From Epichloe hybrida (lineage: Eukaryota > Ascomycota > Sordariomycetes > Hypocreales > Clavicipitaceae): 64,000 nt of DNA. The DNA lies in the NCBI GenBank assembly GCA_019022495.1, contig JAFEKR010000014.1, forward strand, positions 806,001-870,000, in the 5' to 3' direction. This document shows, piece after piece, positions 1 through 11,788 of this stretch. The position numbers and the translations under genes were made by a program. Each line of letters begins with the position of its first letter. Position 1 is the first letter of the stretch. The notes under the pieces were generated by a model. It ran no database searches. It had not been told where the DNA came from and saw only the letters and a program-made list of their open reading frames with translations.

Positions 1-1536
1 CAGCGGACGGACGAGCGGCTCGTGGCCACCATTCACATTCATTGTGTACAGGTACGGCATCAACCGATGTCTGAGCTTCATGAAGGCCTGCATGGTGTCG
101 CGAGACTCTTTTCGGTAGTTCCATGGCTCCTTGGACGCCCACTGACTATGCGAGGAATGTAATCTGAAAATTGGAGAGAAGACCCCGAACTGCACCCACC
201 GAGTAGCCATTTCGTCGTCTCGAGAACCGCCCATGTGGCCTCCGATATCATGGCTCCACCATCCGTAGCCGATGTTGGAAGCCGTGGCCGTGAACTCGGG
301 CTGAAACTTGAGCGATTCCCACGTCACGATGGTGTCGCCCGAGAAGCCTACGGGATACCGATGGCTCCCCGGCCCGGCGTAGCGAGAGAATATGATGCCT
401 TTGCCTTGACCATTTTGGTTGACACTGTCCTGGAAATGGTAATAGTTCAGCAGCCAAAGCGGATCTAAGCCAGGGATTCGTGAAGTTGGACCCTGCTGCC
501 AGTCGATCCACCAAAAGTCGCACGTTTCCTTCTCCAGACTGCGATGCAGAACATTCAGATACACGTCCATGAATTTGGGGTCCGTGGGATTGAACAGGAT
601 AGGAGCCTTTTTGGAAACATCGTGCCCAAGTGCCTTGGCCATGGGCTCATAAAGGTCTTCGTGGTGGTGTACTCCCGCGTGTGGATGGTCGTTGAGCGTG
701 ATCTTTAATCCTCTATCGTGGAGGGCCGATCCAAACGCTTCTGGGTCGGGAAACAGGTTCTTTTCCCAGGTATATCCGGTCCAGCCTGCGTGCGGTATAT
801 GATCACCCTTGACTTGGTGCCAGTCCATGTCTATAACGGCGACTGACAAGGGCACATCTTTCTGGGCAAACTTGTCCATCAGCTGCAAATACTCGTCCGC
901 GGTGTACGGATGATATCGGCTCCACCAGTTGCCCAAGGCCCATCTTGGTAGCACGGGCTGACGCCCAGAGATGTCAAAGAAGGACTTCATGGCTGCTTTA
1001 AAATCATGTCCATAGCAAAACATGTATCCATCAATGCGATCCCCTGGCCTCCGCGGCGCCACGGTTCCATTGCCATCAAAAAGCATTGTCTTGCCATCGT
1101 CAATGATGGAAAACCCAGAGCGCGACAGAATGCCGTCACCCATGTCACATCGGCCATTGACTTCGTCCAGTGTCCGGGCTGTGCCACCGAGGTTATCTTT
1201 GACCGTCTCGCCATAGTGCCAGTCTGCTCCCCAAAGAGTGACTTTGCTGGTGAATCCGATGGCGAGCCCGCTTGGACTGAAACGTTTCTTGTCATAAGTG
1301 ACATGAATGTTGCGAGTGATGATTTCAATCTGTTCGTCGGCGTCGTTCACGGAATACTCTGGCGGGGTAAAATTGCGATTCAGGGCAAATGCAGACGCAC
1401 GGTCCTCAAACACTCCATCTTCAGACCACTCGTATCGAAGTACCGTGTCGTTGATGAGCGTAAATCGATAATTTGGTCCAGACACGACGGCGCCTGGATT
1501 GGCAGCTGGGTCGCAGGGAAATGCGTACTTGTCCAT
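1..1536 (-). CDS. GH31 family glycoside hydrolase (alpha-glucosidase-like), C-terminus cut by window edge
   Basis: Reading on the minus strand from the ATG at 1536-1534 the frame stays open for 512 codons to the window edge, so the C-terminus is missing. GH31 enzymes hydrolyse alpha-glycosidic bonds by a retaining mechanism with an Asp nucleophile. Seen: an N-terminal mutarotase-like beta domain (about residues 20-170), then the (beta/alpha)8 barrel with LPRWALGNWWSRY, the strand motif VAVIDMDWH and the nucleophile-type motif FWWIDWQQG, followed by FSGDT and GGHMGG loops. There is no signal peptide, so it is probably cytosolic. The WIDWQQG form differs from the WxDMNE of classical secreted fungal alpha-glucosidases, so substrate is uncertain (alpha-glucoside, sulfoquinovoside or alpha-GalNAc are all possible in this family). 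No intron is seen in the visible part. The family call is firm; the substrate is not. Confidence 0.9.
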   Translation of the reverse strand, partial: MDKYAFPCDPAANPGAVVSGPNYRFTLINDTVLRYEWSEDGVFEDRASAFALNRNFTPPEYSVNDADEQIEIITRNIHVTYDKKRFSPSGLAIGFTSKVTLWGADWHYGETVKDNLGGTARTLDEVNGRCDMGDGILSRSGFSIIDDGKTMLFDGNGTVAPRRPGDRIDGYMFCYGHDFKAAMKSFFDISGRQPVLPRWALGNWWSRYHPYTADEYLQLMDKFAQKDVPLSVAVIDMDWHQVKGDHIPHAGWTGYTWEKNLFPDPEAFGSALHDRGLKITLNDHPHAGVHHHEDLYEPMAKALGHDVSKKAPILFNPTDPKFMDVYLNVLHRSLEKETCDFWWIDWQQGPTSRIPGLDPLWLLNYYHFQDSVNQNGQGKGIIFSRYAGPGSHRYPVGFSGDTIVTWESLKFQPEFTATASNIGYGWWSHDIGGHMGGSRDDEMATRWVQFGVFSPIFRLHSSHSQWASKEPWNYRKESRDTMQAFMKLRHRLMPYLYTMNVNGGHEPLVRPL

Positions 1537-4281
1537 AGTTATTGAAGCGTATGTGCTGAAGAGCTCAAGATTGGGGTAGAGATTCGAGAATATCGCTACC
1601 GTATACACCCCGATCTTACACCACACGGGCCCGTACAAAGTCACAGGCCGAAAGTGAATTTGGCAACGCCGTCTGGAGAGAATCACTAAACTTTTCACGG
1701 TTAGTAGAGGCTGCCGTGTACGGTGTGAGTAGCTGAATTGTTTGTGTCAATCCCTTCCCCAAAGCTACGGTGGAGACAGCAAGTTGGAGTCCTTGGATCA
1801 TGGCCCCACCGAGGCGAATCACTGCATCCAAGGTGGGGGGGGGTGACGCCATGCGTCAGCCAGTCGAATAATTTATTAGGGAGCATTCATTTTCTCCCCT
1901 CTCCCTGCAGGGTGTCCCGTTTCCTCTCTCTCAAGGTATTCTCATTCATTCCCTCGAGGTATTTATATCAGGCCGTGTTCCAAGTTTGCCTAGCAGACTT
2001 TCTGCTCCGTGCATAAACATAAACGACATGTTCTTGATTTATGCATGTCGTCATTGGAAAGCTGCATGCTTCCATAGGGTCACGCAGCCGATGACGAAGC
2101 ATGGCCAGATATTTACAGTGGGTCGCAGTAATTCCGAAGCAGCAGCAACGGCGACTATGGTGGAAATTCTTCGGAATTCCTGGGACCCCACTGTATTTGC
2201 ATGGTAATCCGTGCGGAGTAAGCATCGTGATTGGCTGTTGATCCAGGCCTGGATGTATGTATGTATGTAGCTGTTGTCAAAGTTGGCGAGGTGTGTGAGT
2301 CTTGGGTCTGCGTCAAGCGACTTAGACCTAGCATAGCAATCGATGTCAGTCTTGTCACACGTCTGCTCGTCCTTTCTCTCTCTCACCTTCTCCGATCTTA
2401 CGGCACATGAGCGACATGTACGGAGCAGGGCGCTGGAATTAGACCATGACTGATACGTGACCTTTCACACAAAAATCAACCCGAAGAATCCGGCGACTGC
2501 TCGGCTATGAGCCTATGACAGCGCACCAGTTGTTGAGCGGCAAAGCGGGTAGACTGTGGCATCGTGGCATTATCCAACGTTAGGACTCGGGAGCTCTGTC
2601 CATTGACCGCCCGGCACGGCGCGCTCGTCAAACTCATTTCAGAGTACGTACTCGGTACGGACTGCTCGTTCCGTGAGGATGGGGCCGTATCTCCTCGCCA
2701 GCAACGGAGGGAGTTTTTTTTTTTTTTGTTTTTGTTCTAAAAGCTAGGGCCTTCTATCATCAAGACCTTTGTTCACCGGGAGCCTTGTTCATCATCCTAA
2801 GACCTTTATCAAGCAAGACCTTGGTCAAATTAGACCTCGAGGAGCTGAATCGCAACCCATCGTTGAACAACTTGCACTTGCCGGGCTATTCTATTCTGCC
2901 CCACTTGGCTCTCTTGGGCAGCCCCACCCCTACCCGTGCGCACTGCGGTGCTCACTTTCCACATGCCGTACGGAAACCCAGGCTTCTTTTGGAATTTCCT
3001 CCAGCCCTCTCACACTCTCCTCTCAGCCCTCTCAACACTCTCAGCCCTCTCGGCCCCCTCAGCCACGCGCGGTCCTGATGGGCAGTCCTCATCGGGTCTT
3101 GCGGGTAAACCCCGTAATTTTAGACTCTCCGATCACCAATTGCTCCGGGGCTTTATCAGATAAGATTTTCACCCCCGTTCGACGCGCCTGCACCTGTGTA
3201 ACCGTTGCCACGTCGCCACGTTGCCACGTTGCAAGTGGAAACAATGGAAACAGTTGGTATCGTGGAGATGACCCCTGAGCGGGACGACATGCCATGTACG
3301 CAGAGCAGTGATTATTTTGCTCTGATATTCGAGTCTCATGGGCATTGACATGGCAAATTCACCTTTTGCGCTATTTTCACTCGCGCATTGGTTTGCAACT
3401 CTTTTTGAGCGCTAACACTCATCTGAGCTAACTTGTACACTATACTACATGCGCCGTAGCTCGAAAGGCGGGATGTTACATGTTATACCCAGCCACGTCA
3501 CACCTCTACTGTACATACCATAAAGCCAAGGGGCAAGACGACTGCGGATCTTTGTTCAAACATACATCGACGAAAAATTACAGATTCATCCCTACACGTG
3601 AGCTTGTGCAGGATCCCACACTTTGAGGGAATAGGCTTCTTGATGGCGCGCGAGGGGGGGGGGCTTATCAGCCCACCAAAGTCCCAAAAATAAAAGATGA
3701 GATTTCTGTAAACAGCAGCAAGGTACACCCAATCTTCTCCAGGCTGGTTCTAGGGCCATCTGAATATAACGGCTCGACAAATTGTTCAGGAACTTTTCAG
3801 CCTTTCATCATCTCACAACTGCACAGGCCCCCGCGTCGAGCAAGAAAAGCCGTCGACATGCGACGAGGCTGCGAATCCTATGCACCACCGGGAATATCGA
3901 CTAATTTAGTCTGTCTCAGCGGCATTCTCTATCAATGACGCTACAGGGCGGCACCTAGGTATGCAACGCAAAGGCTACGACGTACTACTTGCCCTTGCTA
4001 AATACTAGGAATGCTTTCAAGGATGAAAATGGCTTCGTCGGGCTCACCATGGATTGACCAACCTCTCTCTCTCAGCAGAGCACATGTGTAAAGATGAGAG
4101 CTTCTTGAAAATTCCAACGCAAGAGCAGCATGAAGGGCTGGGGGGAGCGACGATCGAAAAGCAGCGGGAATATAAAGCCCCTCGCAACACCCTCGATGTC
4201 GTCTCAAACAAAGTATGCTTGACTGGCCCTGTGCTCTCTTTCTTCCCAGATTCTGCGCGTCCTTGCAAGCCTGCGAACAGG
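1537..4281. other. Intergenic, no supported gene
   Basis: About 2.7 kb between the divergent GH31 and GLEYA genes. Open frames here (for example 2769-3278 +) are low-complexity Pro/Ser/Leu translations of CTCT-rich DNA with no recognisable domain. It contains a T-tract near 2714-2727, a pyrimidine-rich CTCTC/CCCTC stretch at about 3005-3065, short direct repeats of GCCACGTT near 3207-3231 and a G-run near 3653-3663. Confidence 0.6.
4171..4176 (+). promoter_or_regulatory. TATA box of the GLEYA adhesin gene
   Basis: AATATAAAGCCC lies 106 bp upstream of the ATG at 4282, a usual spacing for a strongly regulated fungal surface-protein gene. Assigned by sequence match and position only. Confidence 0.45.
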
Positions 4282-6901
4282 ATGTATGCTCGAAACGTGC
4301 TAGCAGCGTTGGTCGTCGTCGGCCACGCGAGCTACCAGGTTGTTGGCGAATGCGGTTGTCAGAACGCCGTCACGTTTGAACTCCAGCCCATTGAGATCGT
4401 CTGCAGTGGCAAGACCATCAGGTCTACTAGTACTCGGTTCGTTGCCTTCGGAAGCCTACTTACCAAGTCCATCCATCGATGATCCATCACGTTTCAAGGC
4501 TGACATGACAGGTGTTGCTTGTGCAACAATCAGGACTATTTCCACTACTTGTATCGTCGGCCCATCACCCACGGGCCATCCTCCTGCTGAAAATCAGGGA
4601 AAGCGTATCACTACTGTTACCGACGTTTGCACGAAATCCGTCCCTTGTACGCCGTCGACGGAATACCCTCCGCCGTATTGTACTAAATCATGTACTACCA
4701 CGGTACATACTTATCCTCCGCCTACAGCTCGAAATCCGGATGCCGTCACGACCGTCACCGGTACTTGCACCAGCTCTACCCCTTGCACGGCATCTACGCA
4801 ATACCCTCCCCCGGACTGCACCAAATCATGTACTGCCACTGTATATGCGTATCCTCCATTAATCACGGGCGCCAACTCTCCGGATGCTACCACGACTGTT
4901 ACCAATAACTGCAACAGCTCTGTCCCTTGCACGGCGTCTACGCAATACCCTCCTCCGGATTGCACCAAATCCTGCACTGCCACTGTACATGTTTACCCTC
5001 CGTTAACCCCGAAAGCCAACTCTCCAGATGCCATCACGACCGTCACGGACACCTGCACCAGCTCCGTGCCTTGCACGGCGTCTACGCAGTACCCTCCGGC
5101 GGGCTGTACTAAATCATGTACTGCCACTGTACATGTTTACCCTCCGTTAATCACGGGCGCCAACTCTCCGGATGCTACCACGACCGTCACAGATGTTTGC
5201 ACTAGCTCTGCCCCCTGCGCGCCATCTATGGAAAACCCTCCTGCGGGCTGCACCCGATCATGTACTGCTACTATGCATGTTTATTTTCCATTAAACGCAG
5301 GCGCCGCTCCGGATGCTACCACGACTGTTACCGATAGTTGCACGAGCTCCATCTCGTGCGCACCATCGACGGAATACCCTCCTGCGGGCTGTACCGAATC
5401 TTGTACTGCCACTGTACATACTTATCCTCCATCGCCCAACGGCACCCCTGGCGGCGGTATCACGACTATAACTGATAGCTGCACAGCTTCAACAAGCTGT
5501 CCGCCTTCTACCGAGTACCCTCCTGCGGGTTGTACTCTTTGCAGTACTACAGTCCACGCTTATGCTCCGCCCATGTCAACAACTCCGGACGTTATCACGA
5601 CTGTAACGGAAACCTGTACGGCTTCAACGAGCTGCCCGGCCTCTACGGAGAAACCTCGTCCGGATTGTACTCGTTCATGCACTACTACTATCCATGAGTA
5701 TCGTCCACCTGTGACGGCACCTCCGGATTTTATCACAACAATGACCGACATTTGTACAGCTTCAACGAGCTGCACGCGCTCCATCGAGCCGCCGCCACCA
5801 GGCTGTACTCGTCCATGCACTACCACTGTCCACGAGTATTATCCGGCCTCGTCAACGCCACCGGATTCCTCGCCCTCGCCAACACCTCCGGATGTCATCA
5901 CAACTGTGACTGACACCTGCACAGCCTCAACAAGCTGCCCGCCTTCTACGGAGCCGCCGCCACCAGGCTGTACTCGTCCATGCACTACCACTGTCCACGA
6001 CTACTATCCGTCCTCGTCAACGCCACCGGATTCTTCGCCTTCGCCAACACCTCCGGACGTTATCACAACCGTGACTGGGACTTGTACTGCTTCGACGAGT
6101 TGTCCACCCTCTACGGAGCCTCCGCCGCCAGGCTGTACTCGTCCATGCACCTCCACTGTTCATGAATATCCTCCACCGGATGCTGTCACAACTGTGACTG
6201 GCACCTGCACTGCATCGACAAGCTGTGCCCCCTCTACGGAGCCTCCACCACCAGGCTGCACTCGTCCATGCACCACCACTGTCCACGACTACGTTCCAAC
6301 CTCGACTACCAGCACATCATCATGCGCCCAGCCTGCTTGTCAAACCGGTGTCGCACGAGCATGGTATCCGAATGTCTTCGGCGAGTTCGACGGCTACAAT
6401 GAGAGATTCAACACCTCCTTCTACAAGGAGACTAGGCCGGACAGCCAAACCATCGTCGCGGACTTTAACGATATCGGGGACGCCTCTTTCGGCACGGTCA
6501 GATCATACGAGTACACTGCCTGGGTACACACTTGTCAAGGAGGCACCTTCACGTTCGACATTACCCGAGCGGACGACATCGCCCTCGCATGGTTCGGAGA
6601 CAGGGCCTGCGGCGATTTCCAAAAGGACAACAACCAAAGCTCGACGAGCTACCAAGGCGGACCAGGGCAAGGAAAGTCATTCACCACCACAATCGCACCA
6701 GGGGAATATTATCCCGTTCGCTTGGTATATGCGAACGCGGGTGGGCTGGCCATCCTTGACGTCAACATCACGGGCCCAGAGGGGATGGTAGAGGAGGGGA
6801 GGAACGACTACCAATTTTTCCCACAGCCATGTGATAATTCGAATGGCTTTGTTCCCTTGGGGACGGAACAAGTAGAGGGTAAAAGTTGTGTCGTCATTTG
6901 A
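4282..6901 (+). CDS. Secreted GLEYA-domain adhesin with 12 tandem Cys/Thr/Pro-rich repeats
   Basis: The ATG at 4282 opens a signal peptide (MYARNVLAALVVVGHASY) in one frame; the rest continues in another frame through one intron. Two donor/acceptor pairs restore the frame: 4422-4533, or 4430-4511 with a CTGAC branch just before the acceptor. The product is about 840 residues. After the signal come 12 repeats of 41-55 residues, each opening with (I/V/T)TTVT and carrying four Cys in the pattern C-x(7)-C-x(10)-C-x3-C; one repeat has a shifted last Cys (CTLCSTT). Repeats 9 and 10 carry an extra Ser/Pro linker. The C-terminal 190 residues form a GLEYA/PA14-like lectin domain (VARAWYPNVFGEFDGY, SYEYTAWVHTCQGGTFTF, RADDIALAWFGD). 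Such proteins act at the cell surface in adhesion. No GPI-anchor tail is visible; it ends GKSCVVI. Promoter has a TATA box. Confidence 0.88.
4598..6300 (+). repeat. Coding tandem repeat array (12 units of roughly 125-165 bp)
   Basis: Twelve in-frame units inside the GLEYA gene, each with an (A/T)CNACNGTNAC core and a TGTACT/TGCACC Cys block. Units 9-11 are nearly identical at nucleotide level, pointing to recent unit duplication, whereas units 1-6 are more diverged. Unit number is likely to vary between strains. Confidence 0.85.
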
Positions 6902-7244
6902 GCGGGTTTTCGTGCTTCATTGCAAGTTGACTGGTTGCTTTTTTTTATACAATCTGTGGCAAGGGCGGTAGTGTCATGCGTGGGCCGTTTATTCAACTTT
7001 GACGTTTTAGCCATTTTAGCTTTCGCGCGTTTCAATCATGCCTTGAATGCCAAAAACTTCTTGAGTCGTCGTCGTACAACAAAACGCTCTTGTCACCTTT
7101 TTGTGCGAAAAGGGGCACCAACTGTGGGTCAATCACCGAGCTCCGAGTCTAACACCCCTGAATGATTTTAATACTCCGTACACCGCTTGGATTATTTTAC
7201 ATGCGGGGAATCAAGCGGGTAGGTACCTTGAATTGCGAACGATT

Positions 7245-7361
7245 TACATAGAAAATAATATAACTTTTAGTTGCGCTTACTACCCTATGCATTTTCCTTG
7301 TAGTTCTCCAATAGTTGCATTACTTATAGCTGATAATAGCTGTTACAGAGGAACGAAAAAC
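7245..7361. repeat. Dispersed repeat A, copy 1 (other copy 30062-30191)
   Basis: Shares with 30062-30191 the ordered blocks ATAGAAAAT, TTTTCCTTGTAG, ACAGCTAAT/TAGCTGATAA and AGAGGAACGAAAAA, with indels and substitutions between. It looks like a degenerate transposon remnant. Confidence 0.65.
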
Positions 7362-7549
7362 TAAATTTTTCGCTGTTCTGGTTCTGGTTCTGGCGATCGC
7401 AACGTGTAATTGCTACCAATTGTGACTGCATGCAAGCGATTGAGGTAAAAGGTTGAGTTGTATTGAGGGGCGTTTATCTACCGTGCCATTGTGCACGTGA
7501 TCTGTCACAGCATGTTTATAAACTAATTCCGGGAGGGCATGGTAGCAAG

Positions 7550-7601
7550 GACTATGAGCCCCACGCGGGGCGGTCAATTAGCTCTTAGTGGCTATAGTGA
7601 G
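7550..7601. repeat. Dispersed hairpin repeat B, copy 1 (other copy 63437-63494)
   Basis: Carries the stem GCCCC-ACGC-GGGGC followed by a second, now imperfect stem. Relative to the copy at 63437 the substitutions all read T here against C there, plus two 2-bp gaps. Confidence 0.75.
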
Positions 7602-8044
7602 CGGAGCTTTCAGGGATGTTACAGGGGTATCTGCGCTAGTAAGTGACATTACATATACATACACATGTACGGAGTATAGTCGGAATAAAATGCACGTAAT
7701 CAGGTACTGTTATTCCCACTTAGTGCCGCACTAAGCCATGGGGAAATTTGTCATTGGCCTGCTGCGCCTAGCTCCATACATACCTCCTGCATGTATGTGA
7801 AAACAAACAGGGATTAGACTGCAGAGCTCCCCAGCTCTGCCGGATTAGCTCCCCGGCAGGAAAGAAAGAAAAAAAAAAAAAAGGACATCATAAATGTAGT
7901 ATAGCCCTGACCTCAACCTCGTCTGTTTCCACTAGCTCCCCCCCGCCTCCTCTTACTTTTGCCTTCTTCCCATGTCAATCCAGCCTCTGGCAAGTTCCAA
8001 GGCTAATTGCAATTGACGGTTTGATGACCGTCTTGTCCGCCAAA

Positions 8045-9879
8045 ATGTCCAAGCCTACGAGTTCCACCGGAAGTGAGAGTGAGTTCGAGTTCATCGAAAC
8101 CCCGAAAGCCACTCCTCCTGTCTTAGAACAGGATGAAAATTGTGGTGTCCGCACCACCGAGGTAACAATTCATGAGCCCCCCTTGACTGCCTCACATTTG
8201 TACGATTGCTAATCAACCACGTCGTAAAGTATCTCTCCATCAAAAATGCTCCTCTTCCGGCCGACGGTCCTGGCTCCGACTCTTTCAACAACAAAATTTT
8301 CCTGTCCGTTCTGCTCGGAGTGCCTTGCTACCTGAAGTGGAAGGTTGGCGGTGGCATCAAGACCTTTCTCTTGTTTGCCCTGCTCGTTGACCTTCCCCTC
8401 TTGGCTGCTTGGTGGCTCGTCATCTCCTCCATCAGCCCTCGACGCAATGACAAAGTCAAGCTTCCCGGCCGACCTGTTGAGTTCTACCTCGATTTCAAGA
8501 AGGAGGCGGATCGCGCCAAGTACCGCGGCTCAAACAAGATTCCTATGGAGACTTTCCATGAGATGTACTTTGACGGCGATGTCGACTTCAAGGGCGACTG
8601 CCTCGAAGTCATGGAGTACCGCCACGACTGGGCCAGCTTCCGTTTCACCATTGGCCTCATCAAGTTCTTCTTGCTCGGCATGATTCCTGAGCTGATCATG
8701 CACACTCGTTCCCAAGGTAAAAAAAAAAAAAAAGAATTGCACTCTTCTTTCCCCCGCGTTTCAACCTCTATCGTTGCATCTGGAGGCTAAGTCCACCGTA
8801 TAGACGAGGAGCAGGTCCGAGACCATTACGACCGCGGCGATGACTTCTACGGCTGGTTCCTTGGCCCGCGCATGATCTATACTTCTGGCATCATCTCTGA
8901 CATTCACAAGGAGGAGACTCTGGAACAGCTCCAGGACAACAAGCTGGCAATTGTGTGTGAGAAAATCGGTCTGCAGTCTGGTGAAATGATGCTGGACATT
9001 GGCTGCGGTTGGGGTACTCTTGCCCGCTTCGCCAGCGAAAACTATGGCGCCTGCGTCACCGGCATCACCTTGGGTCGTAACCAGACTGCCTGGGGCAACA
9101 GTGCCATGCGCAAAGCCGGTGTCCCCAAGGAGCAGAGCAAGATTCTGTGCATGGATTATCGTGACATTCCTGTTCCAGAGGGCCGCTACAACAAAATTAC
9201 CTGCCTGGAAATGGCCGAGCACGTCGGTGTTCGTCATTTCTCCGGCTTCTTGACTCAGGTCTACAACATGCTTGACGACGATGGTGTCTTTTTCCTGCAG
9301 ATTGCTGGTCTCCGAAAGCCGTGGCAGTATGAGGATCTCATCTGGGGTCTTTTCATGAACAAGTACATCTTTCCTGGTGCTGATGCCTCCACTCCGTTGG
9401 GCTGGGTCGTTGACAAGCTTGAGGGCGCCGGTTTCGAAATCAAGCATGTCGACACTATCGGTGTTCACTACTCTGCCACCTTGTGGAGATGGTACCGAAA
9501 CTGGATCGGAAACCACGGTAAGGTCGAGGCCAAATATGGCAAGCGATGGTACCGGGTAAGTTAATTCGATCATGCAACCCTTTTTTTTGTTTCTTTTTTT
9601 TTTCCCCCTTCTTCTTCTCAATTGACCCGTTTCTTTCGCTGACATGGCAACTCGACACAGATCTGGGAGTACTTCCTTGCCTACTCCACCATCATCTCCC
9701 GACAGGGTAGCGCCACTTGCTTTCAAATCACCCTGGTCAAGAACATCAACTCTACCCACCGAGTTGAGGGTATTGACACCCAGTTCAACCTGTCTGGTGC
9801 TCTCAAGAACTTCAAGGGCGATCTGAAGGCTTGGGAAGCCAAGAACAACGTCGCCTCCTCCACCGACTTTGTTGGTTAA
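8045..9879 (+). CDS. Sphingolipid (glucosylceramide) C9-methyltransferase
   Basis: Four exons: 8045-8161, 8230-8716, 8804-9555, 9661-9879, giving 524 residues. The start at 8045 has CAAAATG context; an in-frame ATG lies 21 bp upstream. The enzyme adds the C9 methyl branch to the sphingoid base of fungal glucosylceramide using S-adenosylmethionine, at the ER membrane. Seen: two hydrophobic segments early (FLSVLLGVPCYLKW; FLLFALLVDLPLLAAWWLVI), a further one near residue 185, then the cyclopropane-synthase-like methyltransferase fold with HYDRGDDFYGWFLG, the SAM motif DIGCGWGTLARF (residues 266-277), EMAEHVGVRHF and the C-terminal WRWYRNW. Length fits the family. Intron 2 begins GTAAAAAA with an A-run. 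The gene is intact in every frame. It governs membrane lipid structure, growth and defensin sensitivity in other fungi (family knowledge). Confidence 0.93.
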
Positions 9880-10359
9880 AGGGTCGCCTATGCATACCCA
9901 TATACAGAGACTTTCAATGGCTTTCGCCTTGTCGTTGTACACCTAGGCACAAAGGCAGCTTTACTTTGGGATCTCATTTATTTGCGGCGCCTCTCACCAT
10001 TACTCTTTTTTTAGACAGAAGCCGGTCGACACTGGCGGAGGTTCCAGGGTTCACAAGCATAGAAAAGCCGTAATGACATGTCTGTCTTGAAAAGTAACCA
10101 AATTGAAAAAGTATCCACGTTTTCATTTCCTCGTGCAACGCGAATCGTCATTTCCAATGTCTTGTCGTGCGTGAGTATTGTCTGTCGGAGCGCAAACCGG
10201 CCCAGATGGCTCAAACGCGGGGCAGCTCAAATTAGCGTCAACTGGGAACAAGGCGACATGCACTCACTCACCCCCGTACACCTCATACACCCACCCCCAG
10301 CTCTTTGTCAACAGACTCCACCACCACTTTTCAATTACTGCCGATTCCAACTCATCAAG
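9880..10359. other. Intergenic spacer
   Basis: 480 bp between two genes on the same strand; no gene or strong repeat seen. Short C-rich pyrimidine stretches precede the next start codon. Confidence 0.5.
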
Positions 10360-11533
10360 ATGCTGAAAAGTATGGAACGTCTTGCTAAATCATTGCCGCC
10401 ACGACCATGTCTCTGTCACCGACCGAAGCTACCAACGCATCGTATCTCATTATCCCGTTCCCTCAACACATCGTCCTCATCCTCATCCTCAACCTCATCC
10501 TCATCTTCCTCCATCATCAATGACCTCCGGTCCCGCGCCCCCAAATCCATCTCGGACTACCTCACCCCCATGCCGTCTCACCTCCTCACCACAACCATCT
10601 CAGACCTCGTGCACGACCTGCCACCCTCGCCGTCTTCGCCAACGATGCCAGACCCCCGGCAGGATCCTCCCCCAAGGCCACCACCTCGTCTACTTCCCCA
10701 TCCAGACGGCGCCGTCCAAACTCGGCCCGACGGCGCGGACCCAGACCACTCCCCCGGCGCAGAGTACCCGAGAAGGATGTGGGCGGGCGGAGAAGTCATT
10801 TTCCGCCGGGGCTGGGACGAGAAGCTCGTGCTGGACGGCAGACCGTGGTCGTGCCGCGAGGAGATTGGGCACGTCGAGGTTCGGGGCGCGGAACCCGACG
10901 ACAAGGTGTTTGTGGACGTCTGGAGAAGATACGGCGCCGGGCACGAGGGCGAGGGCGGCGAGCCGAGAGCATGGGACATTGAGGAGAGGAGGACACTGGT
11001 CTTTATGAGGAGGAGGAGGCGGAGGAGCGCGCAGTGTTCCGAGGAAGGGGGTGCTGCTCCTCGACGAGCAGCAATAAAGGGTCTGTCCCTGCCCCCCCCC
11101 AACTGTCGCAAAGTCTTGTCCTCATGGAACGTGAGAATACCCCCCGGCTAATACCGTTGTTGTGTGAAACGAAAAAAAAAAAGTCCCCCGCGAACCAAGC
11201 TACTCGTGTAGCGTCACGCCTTCGCCCATCCACCTATTTCACTTCTCGGCGCTGACGTTCAACGCGCACTTTATACACCTCGATCGGGTGTACGCGCGGT
11301 CCACGGACGGCCACAGGGACTTGCTTGTCCACGGACCGCTGACGCTCGCGCTGATGCTGGACGCGCTGCGAGGCAGGGTCGCGCGCATCACGTACAGGAA
11401 CTACGCGCCGCTTTACGTCAATGACGAGATGACGGTTTGTGTGCGCGAGGCCGAGGCCGGGCCGTGGGATGTGTGGGTTGAGGGTCCGGGGGGTGGCCTG
11501 GCCGTCAGGGGGGCGGCTGTGATGGAGAGATGA
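10360..11533 (+). pseudogene. Mitochondrial hot-dog-fold dehydratase/hydratase (HTD2-like), frameshifted
   Basis: ATG at 10360 opens a typical mitochondrial presequence (MLKSMERLAK, then RSLNTSSS). Homologous sequence continues but jumps frame at about 10620, 10676, 10727 and 11008; each jump is explained by one missing base, mostly in G or C runs. Pieces read in order: INDLRSRAPKSISDYLTP, TLAVFANDARPPAGS, GHHLVYFPIQTAPSKLG, EYPRRMWAGGEVIFRR, WDIEERRTLVFM, then after an intron (about 11131-11183, GTGAGA...CTAAT...AAAG) the hot-dog active-site segment FSALTFNAHFIHLD and HRDLLVHGPLTLALML. The family dehydrates 3-hydroxyacyl thioesters (mitochondrial type II fatty-acid synthesis) or hydrates mesaconyl/itaconyl-CoA. 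The four -1 indels mean either a young pseudogene or sequencing errors. The middle stretch before the intron is low complexity and poorly matched. Confidence 0.75.
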
Positions 11534-11788
11534 AGGCGAACCGGGGGGTGTTTTCGCGGCATGTTGATGTTGTGGGCTCCCTTGGCTGCCTACACGGGAG
11601 TGCCCGGGGCGTTTTTATGTTGTGAGAATGATGATATCCAATGAGCCTACCATGAGATGAATACAACGTCGTTCGCCGATACACACAGACCAATGAAGAA
11701 AGAAACTACAATGACTGAACCTTACAGCTACAAAAGGGGTTGGGGGGGGGGGGGAGACAAGAGAAGAACAAGATGGAAAGATGGAAAT

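Larger units (their letters stand above)
6902..8044. other. Intergenic with two dispersed repeat remnants
   Basis: AT-rich spacer holding two sequences that recur elsewhere in the window (7245-7361 and 7550-7601), two copies of the TACTCCGTA motif (7172-7180 +, 7668-7676 as reverse complement) and an A-run near 7869-7882. No gene seen. Confidence 0.6.

Noticed and set aside
2769..3278. 169-codon plus-strand ORF
   Set aside because: Low-complexity translation of CTCT-rich DNA; no domain, signal or splice context.
4340..4421. TTG-initiated start for the GLEYA protein
   Set aside because: The ATG at 4282 in another frame gives a signal peptide and joins the main frame through a well-placed intron.
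8761..9942. 393-codon minus-strand ORF opposite the C9-methyltransferase
   Set aside because: Antisense shadow of a GC3-rich conserved gene; it runs through that gene's intron and shows no domain.
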